A stretch of DNA of 64,000 nt from NCBI RefSeq assembly GCF_019351405.1, contig NZ_JAHWZX010000003.1, positions 62,001-126,000 of the forward strand, written 5' to 3'. Below the pieces are notes generated by a model. That model had not been told where the DNA came from and did no database searches. It saw only the letters and a program-made list of their open reading frames with translations. A program made the translations under genes and the position numbers. The stretch is from Stakelama flava (GTDB lineage: Bacteria; Pseudomonadota; Alphaproteobacteria; Sphingomonadales; Sphingomonadaceae). Shown here in pieces: positions 15,897 through 26,021 of this stretch (positions are counted from its first letter, which is position 1; each line of letters begins with the position of its first letter).

Positions 15897-16484
15897 TTAT
15901 CGGCCCACCCAATCGGCGACCTGCGTCGCGACCTGATTTGCCGCCTGGTTGAGCGCGGGGCCGACACTGTCGCTGGCGATCGCCGACACCGGCACGCGCG
16001 CTTCGAAACGGCGGGTCTCCACCGTTTGCGTATCGCCGCGGATCAGCGATGCGTCATAGGTCACCACCGCTTCCATCGTGGCGGCGTCAATGGTGAAGTT
16101 GCGCAAATTTCCGGCCAGCATCGCACCGGGATTTATCGCCGCCTGACCGCCCAGCACCACACGCCCGGTGCGCGCGGCGATCGTATCGCCCAGCAGCCGG
16201 GCGAACAGATTTGCCGGCGGTTCGACCCATTGCGCGTCCTTTACATAGGCGATCGAGGTATCGCTGGAGCGGACAGGAACGCGCTGCACAGCTATTTCCT
16301 GGCTCGCAAGCGGTGTCGCGACCGCGATCGTCGGACTGGTCGCAGAGCTTTGCGTGTCGCCGACTGTTACCGCAGCGCTACTGTCGAGTACCAGCAGCGA
16401 CGGCGGCGGTTTGCTTCCGAAGCTGACGCACCCGGCCAGAAGGGCAGCGGCGGCGATGGCGGGCAGGGTCTTCATGGCGCGCAC
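15897..16484 (-). CDS. ABC-type transport auxiliary lipoprotein (PqiC-like)
   Basis: A 195-residue lipoprotein with lipobox LLAGC near residue 19. The body matches the ABC-type transport auxiliary component family (IAVQRVPVRSSDTSIAYVKD then WVEPPANLFARLLGDTI). It is the last gene of the MlaE-MlaF-MlaD operon and probably sits in the outer membrane as partner of the MCE protein. AAGGAG lies eight bases before the GTG at 16484, favouring it over the ATG at 16475. Confidence 0.85.
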   Translation of the reverse strand: MRAMKTLPAIAAAALLAGCVSFGSKPPPSLLVLDSSAAVTVGDTQSSATSPTIAVATPLASQEIAVQRVPVRSSDTSIAYVKDAQWVEPPANLFARLLGDTIAARTGRVVLGGQAAINPGAMLAGNLRNFTIDAATMEAVVTYDASLIRGDTQTVETRRFEARVPVSAIASDSVGPALNQAANQVATQVADWVGR

Positions 16485-16489
16485 TGGCC

Positions 16490-17476
16490 TTACTCCTTGG
16501 GTTTCGCTGAACGGTCGGGATTGTAATCGGGCAGTTTCTGCCCGCCGATAATCGATCCGGCACCCTGCCGGTCGACCTTTTGCGCGACCGAACTGAGCGC
16601 CTCTGTCATGTTGCGAAGATCATGGACCAGCTGGTTGACCTGCGGCACCGTCTGCTTCGAAAAGGTCTTCAGCCCCGGACGCGCATCGCCGATCGCGTCG
16701 TCCAGTGTATTCATGCTGTGCTTGGCCGAATCGATTGCCTGGTTCAGGTTGGCCATCGCCGGCTGGACATCCTTGTCAATCACCCGATTGGTGGTGTCGG
16801 CCAGTTCGCCGATCTGCTGCGCCGCGGTGCCCGCCTTTTCGATGGCGATGCGCGTTTCGGCCAGCGTCGCGGCGATTTCAGGCCCGCGATCGGCCAGCGC
16901 ATCGGTCAGCCGGTTGGTGTTTTCCAGGATGCCGGCGATCGAGGCCTGGTTCTTGTCCGACAGCAATTCGGTCAACCGCTCGGTAAGCGTCGTCAGCCGT
17001 TCGAGCAGCTTCGGCGCGGAACTCAGCAGCGCACCCAGCCCACCCTGTTTGGTGGGGATAACCGGGACGCCCAGGGGACAGGCGCTTCGCGAATTCTGTT
17101 CGGGGCAGGTGATCGGCGGCGCGCCCTTGACCGCGCCGTCAAGCTGGATCTGGCTGACCCCGGTGAACCCGATCCCCTCGATCGTGGCGGTCGTGCCCTG
17201 CAATACGGGGACGTCGTTCTTTACCGTCACGCGCACCCGGACGAATTCGGGATCGGGCTTGAACAGCGCGATTTCGCTTACCTGTCCGACCGGAACGCCC
17301 GCAAAGGCCACGGGCGAACCTTTGTTCACCCCGTCGACCGCTTCCTTGAAAAAGATGTCATACTGCTTTTCCGACCCGCCGTTCAGGCGTGCCAGCCACA
17401 CGGTGAACAGCGCGAGTACGGCAAGCAGGATCAGCACGACGGCGCCTACCAGCACATGGTTTGATCTGGTTTCCAT
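16490..17476 (-). CDS. MlaD-family (MCE) protein
   Basis: A 328-residue protein with one N-terminal transmembrane helix (HVLVGAVVLILLAVLALFTV) and an MCE domain (FKEAVDGVNKGSPVAFAGVP then VGQVSEIAL). Unlike the short E. coli MlaD it has a long helical C-terminus (about 200-310) rich in LTERLTELLSDKNQASIAG-type heptads, as in alphaproteobacterial MCE proteins. It should bind lipid in the periplasm and couple to the MlaE/MlaF transporter. The ATG at 17476 follows the mlaF stop by two bases. Confidence 0.9.
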   Translation of the reverse strand: METRSNHVLVGAVVLILLAVLALFTVWLARLNGGSEKQYDIFFKEAVDGVNKGSPVAFAGVPVGQVSEIALFKPDPEFVRVRVTVKNDVPVLQGTTATIEGIGFTGVSQIQLDGAVKGAPPITCPEQNSRSACPLGVPVIPTKQGGLGALLSSAPKLLERLTTLTERLTELLSDKNQASIAGILENTNRLTDALADRGPEIAATLAETRIAIEKAGTAAQQIGELADTTNRVIDKDVQPAMANLNQAIDSAKHSMNTLDDAIGDARPGLKTFSKQTVPQVNQLVHDLRNMTEALSSVAQKVDRQGAGSIIGGQKLPDYNPDRSAKPKE

Positions 17477-17478
17477 CG

Positions 17479-18273
17479 TTAGACCTTCATTTCCTTGTTC
17501 GCGTTGGCGGTTGCCACCGCCGCCCGCCCGCGCGGTCCGTTGAAATATTCCTGTATCCACGGATGATCCGTGGCGAGCAATTCATCGATCGTGCCCACTG
17601 CGGTAACCTTTTTGTCGGCAAGCACCGCCACCCGGTCGCAGATCGCGTATAGCGTATCGAGGTCGTGGGTGATCAGAAATACCGTGAGGCCAAGCGTTCG
17701 CTGCAGCGATTTGATCAGTTCGTCGAATGCCGCGGCACCGACGGGATCGAGCCCTGCGGTCGGTTCGTCAAGAAACAGCAGATCGGGATCGAGCGCCAGC
17801 GCGCGCGCCAGCCCGGCGCGCTTTTTCATGCCGCCCGACAATTCGGCGGGATATTTGGGGCCTGCGTCGGGCGACAGGCCCGTCATCACGACCTTGTAAT
17901 TGGCGATTTCGTCCATCAGGTTCAGGTCGAGATCGGGATAGAATTCGCGCAGCGGAACCTGAACATTTTCGGCGACGGTCAGCGTGGAAAACAGCGCGCC
18001 GCCCTGAAACAATACGCCCCAGCGTTTGCGGATATCGACCGTATCGTCCTCCGAACGGCCAAGGACATGCTCGCCGAAAACCTCGACCTCCCCCTCGGTC
18101 GGCGGCTGGAGGCCAATGATGGAGCGCATCAGCACCGATTTGCCCGTGCCCGAACCGCCGACGACGCCCAGAATCTCACCACGGCGCACATCAAGGTCGA
18201 GGTCTTCGTGCACCACCTGTTCGCCGAAAGCGTTCTTCAGTCCGCGGACCTGAATGATCGGACTATCGCTCAT
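17479..18273 (-). CDS. MlaF-type ABC transporter ATP-binding protein
   Basis: A 264-residue ATPase. Walker A GGSGTGKS is at residues 39-46, signature LSGGMKKRAGLARAL, Walker B LLFLDEPTAGLDP, and H-loop ITHD. The GGMKKR form is the Mla/Ttg2A type. It starts at an ATG overlapping the mlaE stop (ATGA). It powers phospholipid movement between the membranes through the MlaE permease and MCE protein encoded next to it. Confidence 0.93.
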   Translation of the reverse strand: MSDSPIIQVRGLKNAFGEQVVHEDLDLDVRRGEILGVVGGSGTGKSVLMRSIIGLQPPTEGEVEVFGEHVLGRSEDDTVDIRKRWGVLFQGGALFSTLTVAENVQVPLREFYPDLDLNLMDEIANYKVVMTGLSPDAGPKYPAELSGGMKKRAGLARALALDPDLLFLDEPTAGLDPVGAAAFDELIKSLQRTLGLTVFLITHDLDTLYAICDRVAVLADKKVTAVGTIDELLATDHPWIQEYFNGPRGRAAVATANANKEMKV

Positions 18274-19367
18274 ATCCATCCGATCCATGTGAAGAAGACC
18301 GCGAAAAAGGCATCGAGCACGATGACGAGGAAAATCGCCTGAACCACCGCCGCCGTGGTGCGCAGGCCCACCTGTTCGGCATCGCTTTCCACCAGCATTC
18401 CCTGAAAACAGCCGGCGATCGCGATGATCGCGCCGAATACCGGCGCCTTTACCAGCCCGACATACAGATCGGTCAGCGGGACGACTTCGTGCAGCCGCTG
18501 GATGAAGGTGACGGGCGGAATGTCGAGCGACACCCAACATAGCAGGCCGCCGCCGATGATGGCGATGATCGAAGCGTAAAAACCCAATAGCGGCATCAGC
18601 ATCACCGCGGCGAACACGCGCGGCAGCACCAGCGCCTCCATCGGCGATACGCCGATCGTGCGCATCGCATCGATTTCCTCGGTCAGTTTCATCGTGCCGA
18701 GCTGCGCGGCAAAGGCGCTGCCCGAACGGCCCGCGACCATGATCGCGGTCATCAGCACGCCCAGTTCGCGCAAGGTGATTCGGCCGACCAGATTGATCGT
18801 GAAGACTTCGGCGCCGAACTGGCGAAGCTGCACCGCGCCCTGTTGTGCGATGACGATTCCGATCAGGAAGCTCATCAGCCCGATAATGGCGAGCGCCGAC
18901 ACGCCGACCACTTCGAAACGGTGCACGGTGGCATTGAAGCGAAACCGGCTTGGGTGGCGAAGCACCTTCAGAAAGGCCAGCGTCGTACCGCCCAGAAAGC
19001 CGAGCAGGCCAAGCAGGGTGGTGCCCGCCGCCGCGGTGGCTTCGCCGATTTCGGCCAGTACCCGCGTAAAGGCCGATCCGGGACGCGGCGGCTTGGCCAC
19101 CGGGCGGTCGGCTTCGCGTACCTGACCGAACAGGCGTTGCTGATCTTCGTTCAGGCCAGTGATTTCAGCGTCATGTTTGTCGGCGAAACGGTAGACGACC
19201 CATGCGCCGATCGTGTCCATTCGATCGACATCGCTCAAATCGATGGTGCGCACACCGTCTTCCACCGCATCCAGCGAATCGGGAAGATCGCCGAGATGCG
19301 CCAGGACCAGTGCGCCAGTCAGGTGAAGCGTATCCCCTTGACGGGAAAAGTCGGCCGCGTCGTTCAT
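18270..19367 (-). CDS. MlaE-type permease with N-terminal STAS domain
   Basis: A 365-residue protein. Residues 1-95 form a STAS-like domain (VEDGVRTIDLSDVDRMDTIG), then the MlaE permease domain follows with five or six transmembrane helices (VVGVSALAIIGLMSFLIGIV, LMTAIMVAGRSGSAFAAQLG with the conserved EIDAMRTIGVSP). E. coli keeps the STAS protein MlaB separate; the fusion here is common in alphaproteobacteria. First gene of the four-gene lipid-transport operon. Confidence 0.92.
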   Translation of the reverse strand: MNDAADFSRQGDTLHLTGALVLAHLGDLPDSLDAVEDGVRTIDLSDVDRMDTIGAWVVYRFADKHDAEITGLNEDQQRLFGQVREADRPVAKPPRPGSAFTRVLAEIGEATAAAGTTLLGLLGFLGGTTLAFLKVLRHPSRFRFNATVHRFEVVGVSALAIIGLMSFLIGIVIAQQGAVQLRQFGAEVFTINLVGRITLRELGVLMTAIMVAGRSGSAFAAQLGTMKLTEEIDAMRTIGVSPMEALVLPRVFAAVMLMPLLGFYASIIAIIGGGLLCWVSLDIPPVTFIQRLHEVVPLTDLYVGLVKAPVFGAIIAIAGCFQGMLVESDAEQVGLRTTAAVVQAIFLVIVLDAFFAVFFTWIGWI

Positions 19368-19428
19368 CACATACGCCCATCCCGCATTTGGACTGGAACA
19401 GCAAGGGTGTTGGCGATTAGATGCTTCA

Positions 19429-20103
19429 ATGCGTTACCTCGCCATTTACGACATGGACCGCACGATCACGCGCGAGCCCACCTGGACACCGTTTCTGATT
19501 CATGCCGCCCGGCGAATCGCGCCGTGGCGGCTTGCCCTGGCGCCGTTCGTCGTCGGTGGAGGAATCGCCTATAAGCTGAACCTGATCAGTCGCGGACAAT
19601 TGAAGCAATTCACCCAGCGGCTGATTCTGGGAACCTCGATCGAACCGGGAACGCGAACCCGGCTTGCCGAGGCGTTCGCCGACACGATCGACGAAAGCGG
19701 AATCCTGAAAGGCGCGCGCGAGAGGATCGCCGAGGATCGGCAGGCTGGCTATGAACTCGTCCTCGCAACAGCCTCGTACCGTTTCTACGCCTCTGCGATC
19801 GCCGGAAAGCTGGGTTTCGACGCGGTTATCGCCACCGAATCGCGCTTTGCCGAGGATGGCGACCTGCTTCCCAAGATCGAGGGAGAGAATTGCTACGGGG
19901 AAGCGAAGCTGACCATGATCAAGGCATGGATGGCGCGCGAAGACATTCGGCGTGAAGAGGCGCATGTCCGCTTTTACAGCGACCATGTGTCGGATGCGCC
20001 TGCACTGGAATGGGCGGACGAACCGTTTGCGGCGAACCCGCATGATGCGCTTCGGCGGCTGGCGGCGCGGCGCGAATGGCCGGTGCTCGACTGGCGCGGA
20101 TAG
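19429..20103 (+). CDS. HAD-family hydrolase, subfamily IB
   Basis: A 224-residue HAD phosphatase. Motif I is YDMDRTIT (residues 7-14, nucleophile Asp8), motif II LATASYRF, and motif III/IV the acidic YSDHVSDAPAL. Helical cap residues lie between 20 and 90. IB members include phosphoserine and small-phosphomonoester phosphatases; the substrate cannot be assigned. It is divergent from the mlaE-like gene. Confidence 0.85.
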   Translation: MRYLAIYDMDRTITREPTWTPFLIHAARRIAPWRLALAPFVVGGGIAYKLNLISRGQLKQFTQRLILGTSIEPGTRTRLAEAFADTIDESGILKGARERIAEDRQAGYELVLATASYRFYASAIAGKLGFDAVIATESRFAEDGDLLPKIEGENCYGEAKLTMIKAWMAREDIRREEAHVRFYSDHVSDAPALEWADEPFAANPHDALRRLAARREWPVLDWRG

Positions 20104-20107
20104 TGCG

Positions 20108-21370
20108 TCACAACAGCCGGTCGACCAGGTGGATGGCAAGTCCCACCATGCCGCCGACCAGTGTGCCGTTGATCCGGATATATTGCAGATCGCGCCCGAC
20201 CGCGTTTTCCAGCCGCCGGGTGATCGTATCGGCGTCCCACCCCTTTACCGTATCGGACACCAGCCGGACGATGCCGTCGCCATAATCGGCGGCCGCCCCC
20301 ACGGCGGTTCTGCGCGCGAACCGGTTGATCGTCCGCTTCAATGACGGGTCGCGCTGCAACGTGTCGCCAAGCTGGCGCAGGGCTTCGCCAAATTGCCCGG
20401 CCAGCGCATCGCCTGGATCGCGCACCAGCCGCAGCATCCCGCGCCGCATCTGTTCCCACACGCCCATCCACCAATGTTCGATCGCGGGATTGTCGAGTAA
20501 TTCTGCCTTTAGCGCGAATACCCGCGCGCGCATTTCCGGATCGTTCTGCAGATCGTCGGCCAGCCGCTCCAGCCCCTCCTCCGCACGCAGACGAAGCGGG
20601 TGGTCGGGCTGGTCTATCATATCGACGAGCAGCCGGTGAAGGCCGTCGATGATCTTGTTGGCCAGCGTTTCGTCGAGGCCCGTCCAGCGCATCAGCTTGC
20701 CCGCCCGGTCGTGGATCATCTGCCGCATCAGTGGTTCGTTCGACGCCAGCGTGGCGCTTGCCCAGCGGATCGCCGAATCGAGCAGTGGCGCGTGTCGTCC
20801 CTCGGCAAGCGCGGCGCGCAACGCCTGACCCAGCATCGGCGCGATGTCCAGGTCGCGCAGCCGCTTCGCCAGCGCACCCTTCACCATGCCGCCCAGCCGG
20901 TCCTGATCGAGCGATTCGAGCATGTCGGCGGCAAGGCGCGAGGCACCGCGCCACAACCGGCCGCGTTCGGGCGGATTGGCGAGGAAGTGGCCCATTGCGC
21001 CCGCGACATCGACGCGCGCCATGCGCCGGGCGACCACGGCGGGTATAAGGAAATTGTCGCGCAGGAAGTTGGCCAGGGTGGTGCCGATCCGGTCCTTGTT
21101 GCGCGGAATGATCGCGGTGTGGGGGATGGGCAGGGCAAGCGGATGGCGGAACAGCGCCGTTACCGCGAACCAGTCGGCCAGCCCGCCGACCATCGCGGCT
21201 TCCGCGAATGCTTGCACATAGCCCCAGCCGGGATGCGCCGGGGCCATTACGCGCGCGACGAGGAAGAGCGCCGCCATCGCGAGCAGCAGCCCGGTCGCAA
21301 ACCTGCGCATCCGGCGAAGCGCTTCGGGAACGGCGTCACCCGTTGGGGATTGCCGGGCAAATGGGTTCAT
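20108..21370 (-). CDS. DUF445 membrane-anchored protein (YjiN-like)
   Basis: A 420-residue DUF445 protein: N-terminal hydrophobic helix (FATGLLLAMAALFLVARVMA), then GGLADWFAVTALFRHPLALP, typical of the family, a long amphipathic helical middle, and a C-terminal hydrophobic segment (LQYIRINGTLVGGMVGLAIH). Function of the family is unknown. It stands between the HAD gene (convergent, 4 bases apart) and the RND operon. Confidence 0.88.
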   Translation of the reverse strand: MNPFARQSPTGDAVPEALRRMRRFATGLLLAMAALFLVARVMAPAHPGWGYVQAFAEAAMVGGLADWFAVTALFRHPLALPIPHTAIIPRNKDRIGTTLANFLRDNFLIPAVVARRMARVDVAGAMGHFLANPPERGRLWRGASRLAADMLESLDQDRLGGMVKGALAKRLRDLDIAPMLGQALRAALAEGRHAPLLDSAIRWASATLASNEPLMRQMIHDRAGKLMRWTGLDETLANKIIDGLHRLLVDMIDQPDHPLRLRAEEGLERLADDLQNDPEMRARVFALKAELLDNPAIEHWWMGVWEQMRRGMLRLVRDPGDALAGQFGEALRQLGDTLQRDPSLKRTINRFARRTAVGAAADYGDGIVRLVSDTVKGWDADTITRRLENAVGRDLQYIRINGTLVGGMVGLAIHLVDRLL

Positions 21371-21401
21371 AGCCGGAACAATCCGCGAGCGCTGCGAAGG
21401 T

Positions 21402-24400
21402 TCACTCCGCCGGCTGCGCCGAATCTCCGTCGGGATCGTATCCGATACGGCCGCCGTGCTGATGCTCGATCGCCGCGGTGTCGTCGCCGGGACGATAGGT
21501 CAGCAGGCGGCGCGACAGCCGCGGCCCGATCCAGCGTTCCAGACCGACCGCAAGGCTGAACCCGGCCGGTACGATCAGCAGGGTAAGCGCGGTCGAAAGG
21601 ATCAGGCCTCCGATCACCACGATGCCCATTGGTGCGCGCCACGACGAATCGCCGCCGCTCAGCGACAATGCGGTCGGCACCATGCCCGCCACCATCGCGA
21701 TGGTGGTCATCAGGATCGGTTGCGCGCGCTTGTGGCCGGCATCGATGATCGCGACCGTTTTCTCGACACCGTTGGCCATTTCCTCCAGCGCGAAATCGAC
21801 CAGCAGGATCGAGTTCTTGGCAACGATGCCGAGCAGCATCAGCAGGCCGATGAATACGGGCAGCGAGAGTGGATTGCCGGTGACGAGCAGCGCCAGCCCG
21901 CCGCCCAGCGGCGCAAGCGCCAACGAGCCGAGATTGACGAAGGGCGGCATCACCCGCTTGTACAGCAGCACCAGCACCGCGAAGACCAGCATGATCCCCG
22001 ATGCCACGGCGATGAAGAAATTCTGAAGCATTTCGGCCTGCCATTTGGCTTGGCCCAGCGTCATTTCATGCACGCCCAGCGGCAGGTTCTTCATCGCGGG
22101 CAGGTTGTGGATCTGCTCCATCGCCTGGCTGGAAACTACCCCTTCGGCAAGGTCGGCGCCAAGCGACAGCTTGCGTTCCAGATTGGTGCGCTCGATCTTG
22201 GTCGGCCCCGCGCCGAAGCTGATCTTCGCGACCACGCCCAGCGGCACCGATCCGCCGCTCTGGGTAGGGACGGGAAGGTTCTCGATGGTCGAAAGGCTGC
22301 TGCGCGAACTTTCGGCCAGCGCCACCCGGATCGGAATCTGGCGATCGCTCAGCGAAAAGCGCGCGCTGTTCTGATCGATATCGCCCAGCGTCGCGACGCG
22401 GATTGCACTGGACAGCGCGGCGGTCGTCACGCCCAGATCGGCGGCAAGGTCCATATTGGGCTGGATGACGATTTCGGGGCGCTGCAAATCGCCGCTGATC
22501 CGCGGCGCTACCAGCGATTTCAGGCCCTGCATCTGTTCGATGATCTTGAACGCGGTACTTTGCAGCAATGCGGGGTCTTCGCCGCCCAGCGTGATGGTAA
22601 GGTCACGTCCGCTCGACCCCCAGCCCTGATTGCTGTTGAACGATACGCGCGCGTCCGGGATTTTATTGAGTTCGCCTGCCATCGACCGCTGGAACGTGTT
22701 GCTGTCGACTTTGCGGTCATCTTTCAGCATCGCGACGACGCGACCATTGCCGACATAGGTGCGAGCATAGGTGTTTTCGACGATCGGCTGCGCGCTCAGA
22801 ATCTTGTCGACCCGGTCGACCACCGCCTGCGTCTGTTGCAGCGTGGTACCCGGCACCATGTCGATCGACGCGGTGACCGAATCCGAATCATTCTCGGGCG
22901 AAAAGGTCATGTTCAGGCTGCCGAACGTCACCACCGTCGCCACCATCGCCAGGACGCCGCACCCCATGATCCACATGCGGTGATCGAGAAATTTCGCCAC
23001 CACGCGGCGCCAGCCGCCCTTCGCCGCAACCGTCTTCGCGCGGCGATTGTCGAGCGACCAGTGCAGCAGGCGAAGATACAGGTTCATCGCCCGGCCGCCG
23101 CCATGTTCGGCATGGCCCTTCGCTTCCAGAAAATAGGCGGCGATCATCGGCGTGATAAGGCGCGCCACGGCAAGGCTCATCAGCACCGCCGCAACCACGG
23201 TCAGCCCGAAATTCTTGAAGAATTCGCCCGAAATGCCCGGCATCAGCCCGACCGGCAGGAATACCGCAACGATCGACATGGTGGTGGCCAGCACCGCCAC
23301 GCCGATTTCGTCAGCGGCGTCGATCGCTGCCTGATAGGCGGATTTGCCCATCCGCATATGGCGAACGATATTTTCGATCTCCACGATGGCATCATCCACG
23401 AGCACGCCCGCGACGAGGCTCAATGCCAGCAGCGTCATCTGGTTCAGCGTGAACCCCATCATGTCCATGAACCAGAAGCTGGGAATCGCCGATAACGGGA
23501 TCGCGAGCGACGAAATGATCGTCGCACGCCAGTCACGCAGGAAGAAGAAGACGACCACCACCGCCAGGAACGCACCCTCGATCATCGCGTCGATCGCGGT
23601 ATGATACTGTTCCTCTGCATATTTGGACCGGTTGACCAGCAGTTCGAAATGCACCTTCGGATTGCGTTTTTCGAGCTTCTCCAACTCATCCTTTGCGGCG
23701 TGATATACGGTGACGTCCGACGCGCCTTTCGTCCGCTTGATGTCGAACGAAAGCACTTCGCGGCCGTTATATTTCGCCGAAGAGCGTTTCTCGGCATAGA
23801 GGTCCTTCACCGTCGCGATGGAGTCGAGCCGGACGGTGCGGCCGTTGCCGATCGCGATCTGCTGTGCGCCGAGATCGCGTGCGCTCGCCGCGTTGCCCAG
23901 CACGCGGACCGCCTGTTCGGAACCGGCGATTTCCGCCCGCCCGCCCGCGGCGTTCAGATTCACCTGGCGAAGCTGCTGGTTCACTGCGCTTGCTGTCAGG
24001 CCATAGGCCTGCAGCTTGGCGGGGTTCAGGATCACGCGGATTTCGCGATCGACGCCGCCGCCGCGATCGACCGAGGAAAGCCCCGGAATCGTCAGCAGGT
24101 CCTTGGCAACGGTATTGTCGACATACCAGCTGAGATCCTCCAGCGTCATGTCGCTGCCGATCGCGGTGAAGCTGGCTATATCGCTGTCGGACGTGTTGGC
24201 GCGGCCGACCTGCGGCTCCAGAATGCCGTCCGGAAGGTCGCCCCTGATCTGGCTCACCGCCTCGCGCACGTCGTTTACCGCGCGGTCGATCGGCGTGCCT
24301 AGGTCAAGCTGCACGATCGTCTGCGAATTGCCCTCGGTCACCGTGGAATCGATCTGGTCGATCCCCTGAATATCGCGCACGGCCGCTTCGACCCGGCGGG

Positions 24401-24599
24401 TGATCTGGGTTTCCAGTTCGCTGGGCGCTGCGCCCGGCTGCGTGATCGAAACCCAGACGATCGGGAATTCGATGTCCGGGTCCTGATTGACGTCCATCCG
24501 CGAAAAGCTCACCAGCCCGGCGATGGTCAGCGCCAGGAACAGGACAATCGGCGGCACCGGGTTGCGGATCGCCCAGGCGGAGATTCTGCGGAAGCTCAT
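21402..24599 (-). CDS. RND efflux transporter permease (HAE1/AcrB type)
   Basis: A 1065-residue inner-membrane pump. The first transmembrane helix follows ISAWAIRNPVPPIVLF, and TM4 carries the proton-relay pair in GVLVDDAIVEIENIV. Two large periplasmic loops and twelve helices are expected from the length. The Thr-rich GNSQTIVQLDLG segment and the NSILLVDFALEEMANG repeat in the second half fit the drug/hydrophobe branch rather than the metal (CzcA) branch. It is transcribed with the adaptor upstream (4-base gap); no outer-membrane factor gene is present. Confidence 0.93.
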   Translation of the reverse strand: MSFRRISAWAIRNPVPPIVLFLALTIAGLVSFSRMDVNQDPDIEFPIVWVSITQPGAAPSELETQITRRVEAAVRDIQGIDQIDSTVTEGNSQTIVQLDLGTPIDRAVNDVREAVSQIRGDLPDGILEPQVGRANTSDSDIASFTAIGSDMTLEDLSWYVDNTVAKDLLTIPGLSSVDRGGGVDREIRVILNPAKLQAYGLTASAVNQQLRQVNLNAAGGRAEIAGSEQAVRVLGNAASARDLGAQQIAIGNGRTVRLDSIATVKDLYAEKRSSAKYNGREVLSFDIKRTKGASDVTVYHAAKDELEKLEKRNPKVHFELLVNRSKYAEEQYHTAIDAMIEGAFLAVVVVFFFLRDWRATIISSLAIPLSAIPSFWFMDMMGFTLNQMTLLALSLVAGVLVDDAIVEIENIVRHMRMGKSAYQAAIDAADEIGVAVLATTMSIVAVFLPVGLMPGISGEFFKNFGLTVVAAVLMSLAVARLITPMIAAYFLEAKGHAEHGGGRAMNLYLRLLHWSLDNRRAKTVAAKGGWRRVVAKFLDHRMWIMGCGVLAMVATVVTFGSLNMTFSPENDSDSVTASIDMVPGTTLQQTQAVVDRVDKILSAQPIVENTYARTYVGNGRVVAMLKDDRKVDSNTFQRSMAGELNKIPDARVSFNSNQGWGSSGRDLTITLGGEDPALLQSTAFKIIEQMQGLKSLVAPRISGDLQRPEIVIQPNMDLAADLGVTTAALSSAIRVATLGDIDQNSARFSLSDRQIPIRVALAESSRSSLSTIENLPVPTQSGGSVPLGVVAKISFGAGPTKIERTNLERKLSLGADLAEGVVSSQAMEQIHNLPAMKNLPLGVHEMTLGQAKWQAEMLQNFFIAVASGIMLVFAVLVLLYKRVMPPFVNLGSLALAPLGGGLALLVTGNPLSLPVFIGLLMLLGIVAKNSILLVDFALEEMANGVEKTVAIIDAGHKRAQPILMTTIAMVAGMVPTALSLSGGDSSWRAPMGIVVIGGLILSTALTLLIVPAGFSLAVGLERWIGPRLSRRLLTYRPGDDTAAIEHQHGGRIGYDPDGDSAQPAE

Positions 24600-24603
24600 C
24601 GCG

Positions 24604-25800
24604 TCATTTTCCTAACGTCTTGAGGACGGGATCGACCTTCTGTCCCGGGTTGAGGAACGCGCCCGCGCTCAACACCACCCGCTCGCTGCCATTCAGGCCA
24701 TTTGCGATCGAAACGCCTTCGTCGGACACGTCGCCGACCTTCACATTGCGGCGCACCGCCTCGTTCTTGTCGTTGAGGACATATACGAAGTTACCGGTAT
24801 TGTCGCTCATCACCGCTGATTCGGGAAGCAGCGGCAGGCTGTTCGCCCCGGCCATGATCCGCGCCGAGGCAAATCCGCCCGGCCGCAGCGCCGCGTTGTA
24901 GGACAGCGCGATACGCGCAATGCCCTGGCGCGTCTGTGGATCGATCACGGGTGAAACCTGCCACACCTCACCCTTGAAGCTCTCATCGCTGCCGACGGGC
25001 GTCACCTGTGCCGGCACGCCGACCGAAACCTTGTCGAGATCGCCCTCGCCCATTTGCGCCAGCATTTCCATCTCGCCGCCCTTGGCGATGCGGAACAGCA
25101 CGCCGCTTCCCGAACTGATGATTTGTCCCGGTTCGACGCCGCGGGTCAGCACCAGACCCGCCTCGGGCGCCTGAATGTCCAGCCGTGCGTTGCGCGCGCG
25201 GGTTTCCTGAAGCTGTGCCTGCGCCACGCGGACGCGGGCCTGCGCCGATTCGGCGGCGGAGCGTTTCTGTTCGATATCCGCCTTTGAAATGAACCCGCGA
25301 TCGACAAGCTGTTCGGCACGGTCGAGTTGCGATTTCGCCAGGTCGGCATCGGCCTGCGCCGCGCGGACCTGCGCCGCCAGCGATTCCGCCGTCTGCTGCT
25401 GCACCGAATTGTCGACGGCGGCGAGCACCTGCCCCTTTTTGACCCAGTCGCCCGGTTCGACCAGCACCCGCGTAACCCGGCCGCCCTCTCCGGCAACGCC
25501 GACCGGCATTTCGCGACGTGCGGCGAGCGATCCGGTGGCGCTGATCACGTCGCGCACCGTGCCGCGCCCCGGTACGGCGACCGAAACAGTCGGTATCTGA
25601 GAACCGGACTGGGCGGCCGCCTGTTCCGGCGCAGGATTGTGGCCACCCCTGAAGAACCAGAGCGCGATTGCGATCGCGCCGGCAATCACCAGTGCGGCGA
25701 TGATCCAGCGCCGGCGCGATGAACGCGGCTCGCTGCCATCTTCCAGCAAATAGGTATCGCCGCGGTCCGCGCCGCCGGGTTCGTAGTTCATGTTCGGCAC
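24604..25800 (-). CDS. RND efflux periplasmic adaptor (MFP)
   Basis: A 398-residue membrane-fusion protein. A cytoplasmic tail of about 30 residues precedes a transmembrane helix (WIIAALVIAGAIAIALWFF), then the lipoyl half (VLVEPGDWVKKGQVLAAVDN), a helical hairpin (about 135-215), the second lipoyl half and beta-barrel (APEAGLVLTRGVEPGQIISS). AGGACCGAAA before the GTG at 25800 favours that start over the ATG at 25791. It links the RND pump to an outer-membrane channel encoded elsewhere. Confidence 0.92.
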   Translation of the reverse strand: MPNMNYEPGGADRGDTYLLEDGSEPRSSRRRWIIAALVIAGAIAIALWFFRGGHNPAPEQAAAQSGSQIPTVSVAVPGRGTVRDVISATGSLAARREMPVGVAGEGGRVTRVLVEPGDWVKKGQVLAAVDNSVQQQTAESLAAQVRAAQADADLAKSQLDRAEQLVDRGFISKADIEQKRSAAESAQARVRVAQAQLQETRARNARLDIQAPEAGLVLTRGVEPGQIISSGSGVLFRIAKGGEMEMLAQMGEGDLDKVSVGVPAQVTPVGSDESFKGEVWQVSPVIDPQTRQGIARIALSYNAALRPGGFASARIMAGANSLPLLPESAVMSDNTGNFVYVLNDKNEAVRRNVKVGDVSDEGVSIANGLNGSERVVLSAGAFLNPGQKVDPVLKTLGK

Positions 25801-26021
25801 TTTCGGTCCTGGCCCCTGTAAAGAGCAGCGTTGCTTTCGCTGTGTTATAGGAATAACTCACCTGCGGCAAGCTATCCTTTTCTTTGAACTTCCTGCCCGT
25901 TTTGGCCGGGGCGGGCAAGCAAGGCTGTGCGGTTTGCGTGCGCGATGCAAAGACTTGTAATCGGACGATTTCGCAGCGACGGTCGCGTCGCGCTGTGCTT
26001 CATGTTCGACAGGAGAGACCG

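Noticed and set aside
21456..23495. 679-codon open frame antisense to the RND permease
   Set aside because: Same reason: composition and lack of any motif mark it as a shadow of the transporter gene.
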